Of a stretch of DNA of 64,000 nucleotides, positions 58,586 to 64,000 are shown piece by piece. How positions within the stretch are numbered: the stretch's first letter is position 1; each line of letters begins with the position of its first letter. Below the pieces are notes generated by a model. That model ran no database searches. It had not been told where the DNA came from and was given only the letters and a program-made list of their open reading frames with translations. Origin of the DNA: Epiperipatus broadwayi (taxonomy: Eukaryota; Onychophora; Udeonychophora; Euonychophora; Peripatidae); the NCBI GenBank assembly GCA_028023455.1, contig JAQFVV010000230.1, positions 372,001 to 436,000 on the forward strand, written 5' to 3'. Both the position numbers and the translations under genes were made by a program.

Positions 58586-59920
58586 CTTTGCCCCAGACAA
58601 TAAGCTTAGATGGTTCCTCAAAATGCTTGTAAATCAGCAATTATAATGATTTCCTAGGGCAAAAAATTAATTTGATACCCTAAATTCAAAATATATACAA
58701 ATATATAAACCTGATTAAAAAAGTAAAGCTTAAAACTAAAAAGGGATAATTAATGAATAACTATTATTTTTAATATTAAAAAACCTCACGTATTAATCTT
58801 TGGGTAAATGTATCGTATAATAAAAAGATTTCAATTGCTATAATTTTTGTTTTAATGATAATTTCTCAATTTAAAGTTTATTATTTTGGATTTAAGCTAA
58901 ATTGAGAATGATATTCCAAATCATGCATTCATTAATTTAAAATAAAGAATGTATATAAAAAAACAAAAACAAATTAAGACAACATAATACATTTTAAAAT
59001 TTATTTTTGTACACTTTATGTTCTACTATCAATTTTTTTAATTTTTTTAATTATTTAACCAATAAATCTTTGAAATTATTTGCACCATGCTAAATAACAG
59101 CTTCCAGTTTTAATTATTTTACTAAAAGAAGTTATAATTAATTAAAAATTAGATAAATAAATGTGATAATATAATTGTTTATTTTAGTTTTAATATCGTA
59201 AATGTTTTTTTTTTTTTTTTTTACCTTGCTAAATTGCTTAATGTAGAATAACATACTTTCAGCTTAGCAATTACCATTACTATAGATAAAAGCTTTAATA
59301 ATGAAACAGTAAGATTCGTATTCGAATCTTAAGTTTCACCTTTTTCTGTCGTCTCTTACTGACCGGTCTATCCCGCCCAAATTTAAACTTTTTGATATCG
59401 AATTGTGTGTGTAACAATATTAAAAATGTATAAATATATGTAGAATTCAGCATAAACACGCACACATTTCGATCTCAAATTAAACGCAATAAATAGGGAT
59501 AAAATAATATAATTTAGATTTCTTTTAGTTATATAATTTTGTATAATTTTAATCATTTATTTTGGATTATGAAGTTCGTATTTATTGCTTTGTTTAAATT
59601 TTGTTTAATAATAATTCTAAAAATATCTGATGTAATATTTAATTAAAAGTTAAAATAATCTTATGTTCCCTTTTTGTTTTTGAAATTTAAAAGCATCGGT
59701 CAGTGATAGATAATAGATTAATTAAAGAAAAATTCCCCAAAAATGTAATTAGTAAATGTAAAATGTAAACAATAGAACGGCAGCTTTCTTTAATTAAAAA
59801 AACCAACTAAATGAATTGATTATCCTCAGGGCAGATTAAGTAGAACCTAAAAATATCTTAACAAAAATGTGAAAGATCAAGATAAGAAAAGAGGTCATCT
59901 TAGAATTTGTTCCTGTCAAG
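58586..59920. other. AT-rich unassigned sequence
   Basis: Very AT-rich, with a T run at 59205-59222. The short interval 59300-59400 (gattcgtattcgaatc palindrome, then tgaccggtctatcccgccc) is more complex. No gene was found. Confidence 0.4.
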
Positions 59921-59925
59921 GTATG

Positions 59926-60145
59926 ACCGAGTAAAGCACCTAGATTATTCTCCATCGGGAGATGGCCTATCGGATGCTGAACTTTCCATTGCCCGTCATA
60001 AATTCACCATGAAGATCTGCTGCCTGAAATAAATGAAAAAGCTGCTGCTGTTGTGAAATTAAATGAAATATCTAAATACAAGAAAGACTTGCCACTCGTG
60101 AACTTTTTGCTGCTAAACTAATGGAATCAGAAAACTTCTTATAAA
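59926..60145 (+). pseudogene. Frameshifted protein-coding fragment of unknown family
   Basis: Three frames in succession give protein-like text. From about 59926: VKHLDYSPSGDGLSDAELSI. After a shift, about 60007-60090: HEDLLPEINEKAAAVVKLNE. After another shift, 60080-60143: ERLATRELFAAKLMESENFL, then a stop. The acidic and alpha-helical character, with an alanine-rich KAAAVVK segment, and the low stop density within each part argue for a once-real coding sequence. No promoter, splice signals or partner exon was identified, so a retrocopy or dead exon is likely. The family was not recognised. Confidence 0.5.
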
Positions 60146-60737
60146 ACAGGTACCTGTCTGTGTTCAAACTCTAGAGTACTCTAATAATATGCTATAGCTC
60201 TTCTTCATAATCCTTATCTAAATTATAAAATGTAAAAACTACCATATGTATAGCTAAAACTGAATCTTAATGTGTAAATTTCTCTACTAATCTAGCTTAC
60301 CTCATTCTATCTTAGGTGCGTATTTCTATAATCTACATTTCTATCTATAGTTATTATTTAATTATTGCATGCTCATAATTATTTCAATTTTCAAAGTTTA
60401 AATCTATAATCGCTTAAAACAATGAATGCGTGTCAAATTTTCATTAATATTTACTTTCGTTAATAACTTAACTTTCATATAAATCGACACGCATTCAATG
60501 CTTCATTTATTGTAATGCGGGGGTCTACAACTTCGCAAATGGCTGACGTATTAGTTATAATAATTCCCAATTTATATATATGTTTTGTATTTACTAAATC
60601 ATCATGAATAATTCCAGAAAATTACATTTCTTTGAGAGTCGCCAACGTTCTTTAATAAATGTTGATAATGTAGGACCAAGTTAGAAATCTGTTGAAATCT
60701 CATCATAATCGTTTATACAGTATACATGTGTTACGTT

Positions 60738-60975
60738 TTAGAGACGCGATGATCTATTCCGCCGTAAATATTCCAGATTCTTCAGGGTTGAAATTAACCC
60801 CCGTTGTCCTACACAAGCGGACATAATAAATGCTCCCGTAGGATTTGACCTGTCATGCAGCCAGCTGGCAAATTGCGACATGTACCGCTTGTCCCTGGTT
60901 ATGCTTATGTGACACCTTACTTCATCGGGCCATGGCAGAGACCAGTCCGACAGTTTTATAAACTCATTCACGGCA
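60738..60975 (-). CDS. Possible terminal coding exon, unknown protein
   Basis: On minus, an open frame runs from a candidate splice acceptor (ctgcag, 60981-60976) to TAA at 60740-60738, about 78 codons. It reads AVNEFIKLSDWSLPWPDEVR, then CHISITRDKRYMSQFASWLH, DRSNPTGAFIMSACVGQRGL and a basic end RRNRSSRL. GC is visibly higher than in the flanks and amino-acid use is balanced, unlike the K/N/I/F-rich chance frames elsewhere. An in-frame stop lies just upstream of the acceptor, so it would need an upstream exon or a non-ATG start (GTG at 60971). The acceptor lacks a good pyrimidine tract. ATTAAA occurs about 80 bp after the stop. No domain was recognised; it could also be a gene fragment. Confidence 0.4.
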
Positions 60976-61929
60976 CTGCAGTTTCAATATACTGCCATTC
61001 CATATCGCCTTTCTAAAGCGTACCACATGTTCCTTTGCTCAATTCTATTATTCTATATATCACTCCGCCTCTGCATTATCTGCATAAATCACTCTCAAAT
61101 AAATGTTTGCCCTTAGTTATAAATAAATATTTTAATTAAATAAATATATGTCTGCCATTACTCTTATAACCCATACTTTAGACTCTTGCATTGCAAAGGT
61201 ATAAATCCCTCCAGGCATGCATTAGAAATACTTACTCGAGAATTTTAGGTAGCTAGATTACGCCTTCAAATAAGTGAATTCCCTTTGTAAACATTACAGT
61301 ATCGGAAATACCGCTACTGAGTTCCTAATATAAAATAATGTCTAAATAAATAAATGTATTCTTTAACCCTTTGAAAACCAGGCGGCCATTGTTAATTTTT
61401 AAAAAAATTTACCCTAACTCTAATAACTTAGATATTTTGTGTTTGAATGTAATAAATATAAAAAAAACATGTTTTAAAAGCAAGGTCATATATGAAAGAA
61501 TGTAATGAAGCTGTTAAAATAATCATTTCATAAAGAAAAAGTTAAAAAAAATATTATTTATAATAGTTTTAAGAATGTTTATTTTTACACTGATTCACAA
61601 ATCCTAAATTTTGAAATTCAAATGATAAAATGACACTTTCATAAACAGCTTCATCACATCCGTCACAAAATTTCAAAAAAAAAAGATGTATTGGAAGTCT
61701 TACCTGAGGTAATTTTTCACTGAGAAAATTACTAAAACAGCGGCCTTGCTGTGGTCCATTTTTCTTCTAGAGCCAGATGTGTCCATTTGTTCAAAAGTAC
61801 CTATAACAAAATGAATGGTTTTTAGTGGAGAAAAAAGTAACAGAGCAGTGTATTGAAAAATAAATAAATAAACTCATAAAAAATAAAATGAATAAAAATA
61901 AATCAATAAAGATAATTTTTTATTATTAT

Positions 61930-62215
61930 TAACAATGATTACATGTGTGGAAGAAAGGCTGAGTTCAAATACATGGCACTATAACACAGAGTGGATGGAT
62001 TGATGAAGCCAGAAACTGTGTATAAAATATCCTATATTACATGAAATTCCAGTTGTGTAGCATGAACTTGTATATAAATATATTTATTATTTTGCATAAA
62101 AAATATGAAGAAAGGCCGAGTTCAAATACATGGCACTGTAACAATAAGTGGATGGATTGAGGAAGCCAGAAAATCTATACAATATCCTATATTACTTGCC
62201 TAAAATTGACACAAA
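61930..62215 (+). repeat. Direct duplication inside the piggyBac-like element
   Basis: The segment gaaaggctgagttcaaatac ... gtggatggattgatgaagcc ... aatatcctatattac (61953-62040) recurs as gaaaggccgagttcaaatac ... gtggatggattgaggaagcc ... aatatcctatattac (62110-62197). The gagttcaaatac word has a B-box sense. About 90% identical by eye. Confidence 0.8.
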
Positions 62216-62374
62216 TCAATTGCGGGTCATAACTTTAGCACTGATGCAATAATTCATCCATAAATTCAAACTAGGTCACGCGTGATACACTATTCATATT
62301 TATAATCATGCCAAAAAATGCATAGCTCACGCATTGACAGATTACCCCAGTCCCCAACTTTTTTCCATTCTACA

Positions 62375-62695
62375 GCATATTTATTTGAAAATATTATAAT
62401 TTATTATTCTATAGCATATTTATTTATTTCAGTACATCAAAAATATTATAATTTATTATTCTATAGCATATTTATTTGTTTCAGTAAATAAAAAATATTA
62501 TAATTTATAAAATATATATATAAAAAAGTAATTACATACTCTTGAATGTTATCAAAAAACGTTTATTTATTTCAGTACATCAAAAATATTATAATTTATT
62601 ATTCTATAACATATTTATTTGTTTTAGTAAATATAAAATATTATAATTTATAAAAAAAAAATATATAAAAAAGTAATTACATACCCTTTAACGTT
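62375..62695 (+). repeat. Nested AT-rich tandem repeats inside the piggyBac-like element
   Basis: A unit of about 62 bp (catatttatttgtttcagta, aaaatattataatttattat) occurs several times, and a larger unit of about 175 bp (ending aaaaaagtaattacatac) occurs twice: 62440-62545 and 62575-62690. The order suggests successive duplications. Confidence 0.75.
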
Positions 62696-63052
62696 ATCCA
62701 AAAACGTAATTTGAGAAGAGGGCCCAGAATCACGGACAACTTCAACAGAAAATCACAATAAATTATTCAGTAATTGATCCAACAATTGTGGAATAACTTT
62801 TTTACGATAAATAAAATGATAAAAATAAAAATAAAAAAAATTTTTTAGGTACACTTCGCTAAAAATATTCATAAAAAATCTAAAAATTGTTGTACAGAAA
62901 AAATTCTTAGATTTTCAGGTTCATATTAAAATGGCGCAAAAAATGACGTATTGCGCGTGTGTGTGACATTTACCGTCTATGCGTAAACTCAGCTCAAAGT
63001 AGAAATTTCTAGAAAAGTCGTACAAAAGTCGTACTGGGGGTCAAAGGGTTAA

Positions 63053-64000
63053 AATATAATCATGTCGCAAACCCCGCTACTGAAGCTGTTAGTATTAAAT
63101 TATAATGCTCAGTTCAAAATTTGATATTTATCTTCTAATATACTTTTATATTATCATATTCTGACTTAAATTTTATTATTAATTATCAAAATCAATATAT
63201 TTCTATAGTATATACCTAATTAAATAAAAGTATTTAAGAAATCATGAGACTGTGAAGTAAAGTTACAAAATAATAAGTAGATTTTCATTGAATCAATATC
63301 TTCTAAACATATTCTCAATGGCATAAGAATACTATCACCTCCTTATTAACCTTTCACTACTACCTCTAAATAGCATTCTTGAGCTAATTAAATAAAATAA
63401 ATTATCTTTAATAATAATCAAAATAAATAAATCTTAACTTTTAATTTTAAAATATAAATAAATAATCTGAGGTTCTTCTAATTATCTTAAAGTAATGATA
63501 ACTCATGTAAATAAGCATGATATAGGTTTACATCAAACCTACATACACCTAACTTATCTATAATAATAATAATACATACTAATCCTAGAATATAACCTAA
63601 ATCTTCTCTATCTCTGTTATATCAATAATCATTAAATAAGTAATCATATGTATATCTTTTATTTTCATATCACCATCTTAATTTTGGAATAGATCAAAAT
63701 CTTACAATTCAATAATCTGAAGCAATAAAAAAATATTGTACTCTTATATTATGCATGATACATTCTCTATGACCATTGTAATATGATGGAACACATGTTA
63801 ACTCCAATTCTCATAAATGATAATCAGGAAAATATTGTATTTATTTCTAAAATAATATTAATAAATTCACAATATTACAAACATTATGTTTCTTCAAATT
63901 ATCTGCTGTCAAATGCTGTGGTCAAAATAATGAACTCACACTCTTTTAAAACAAATTAAATAAAATTTATTACATTAACTTCAACTAAAAATTTATTTTA
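63053..64000. other. AT-rich unassigned sequence
   Basis: No gene or repeat family was recognised. Mostly A/T with short taa/aat runs. Confidence 0.4.

Larger units (their letters stand above)
61367..63048. mobile_element. Non-autonomous piggyBac-like element
   Basis: Both ends abut TTAA (61363-61366 and 63049-63052), the exact target of piggyBac transposases. Both begin CCC: CCCTTTGAaaaCCAG at left and, on minus, CCCTTTGAcccCCAG at right. The element is about 1.68 kb. No transposase frame is visible, so it depends on an enzyme elsewhere. The interior holds a direct duplication and an AT-rich tandem array (separate entries). The subterminal regions include cggccttgctgtggtcc and, near the right end, a CpG-rich tattgcgcgtgtgtgtgaca. 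Confidence 0.85.

Noticed and set aside
1-64000. CRISPR array, operon, prophage or toxin-antitoxin system
   Set aside because: The content is eukaryotic; the tandem arrays have no unique spacers between short identical repeats and no cas-like genes exist.

Overview
The window reads as AT-rich (roughly 70% A+T by eye, not computed), gene-poor animal nuclear DNA. It holds non-LTR retrotransposon pieces, mariner and piggyBac-type DNA transposons, several tRNA-derived SINE families, long fold-back elements, minisatellites and many microsatellites. Nothing looks bacterial or viral: there are no operons, no long ORFs and no Shine-Dalgarno spacing. The mix would suit a large invertebrate genome; a mollusc such as a cephalopod is only a weak guess, because no diagnostic gene is present. 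No complete protein-coding gene was found. Most short ORFs are chance openings or parts of repeats.

Layout. 1-3.9 kb: unique AT-rich DNA with a small hairpin element at 1.54-1.64 kb and a long repeat-free block. 3.93-4.79 kb: a deleted mariner. 6.08-6.83 kb: a SINE whose body has expanded into a minisatellite and received another repeat, then a second SINE. 7.4-7.8 kb: a mariner 5' fragment. 9.4-10.9 kb: a degenerate LINE on the minus strand. 11-15.3 kb: SINEs, a fold-back element, and a run of alternately oriented SINE copies. 17.1-18.0 kb: a tandem array. 19.2-20.4 kb: two hairpin elements. 20.9-25 kb: two minus-strand RTE-like LINE fragments, each carrying a tiny tRNA-only SINE. 26.5-29.3 kb: fold-back repeats and a relatively GC-rich unique block. 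32.0-32.35 kb: an extreme homopolymer patch. 37.5 kb: a near-perfect hairpin. 39.4-39.9 kb: a five-unit tandem array. 45.5-47.5 kb: repeats and another mariner fragment. 50.2-53.9 kb: two very large palindromes (arms about 370 and 400 bp). 54.8-56.2 kb: LINE 3' ends. 59.9-61.0 kb: the only convincing protein-like DNA outside transposons, namely a frameshifted fragment on plus and a possible last exon on minus. 61.37-63.05 kb: a non-autonomous piggyBac-like element flanked by TTAA.

The main interest is the repeat biology. There is a minimal SINE that is little more than a tRNA-like fold with paired ends, and two of its copies have clear 12-13 bp target-site duplications inside RTE copies. There is a fold-back family reaching almost 0.9 kb. 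A minisatellite appears to have been born inside a SINE. Two diverged AT-rich blocks, possibly duplicated noncoding DNA, are also notable. All family names rest on reading motifs by eye; no database search was possible.
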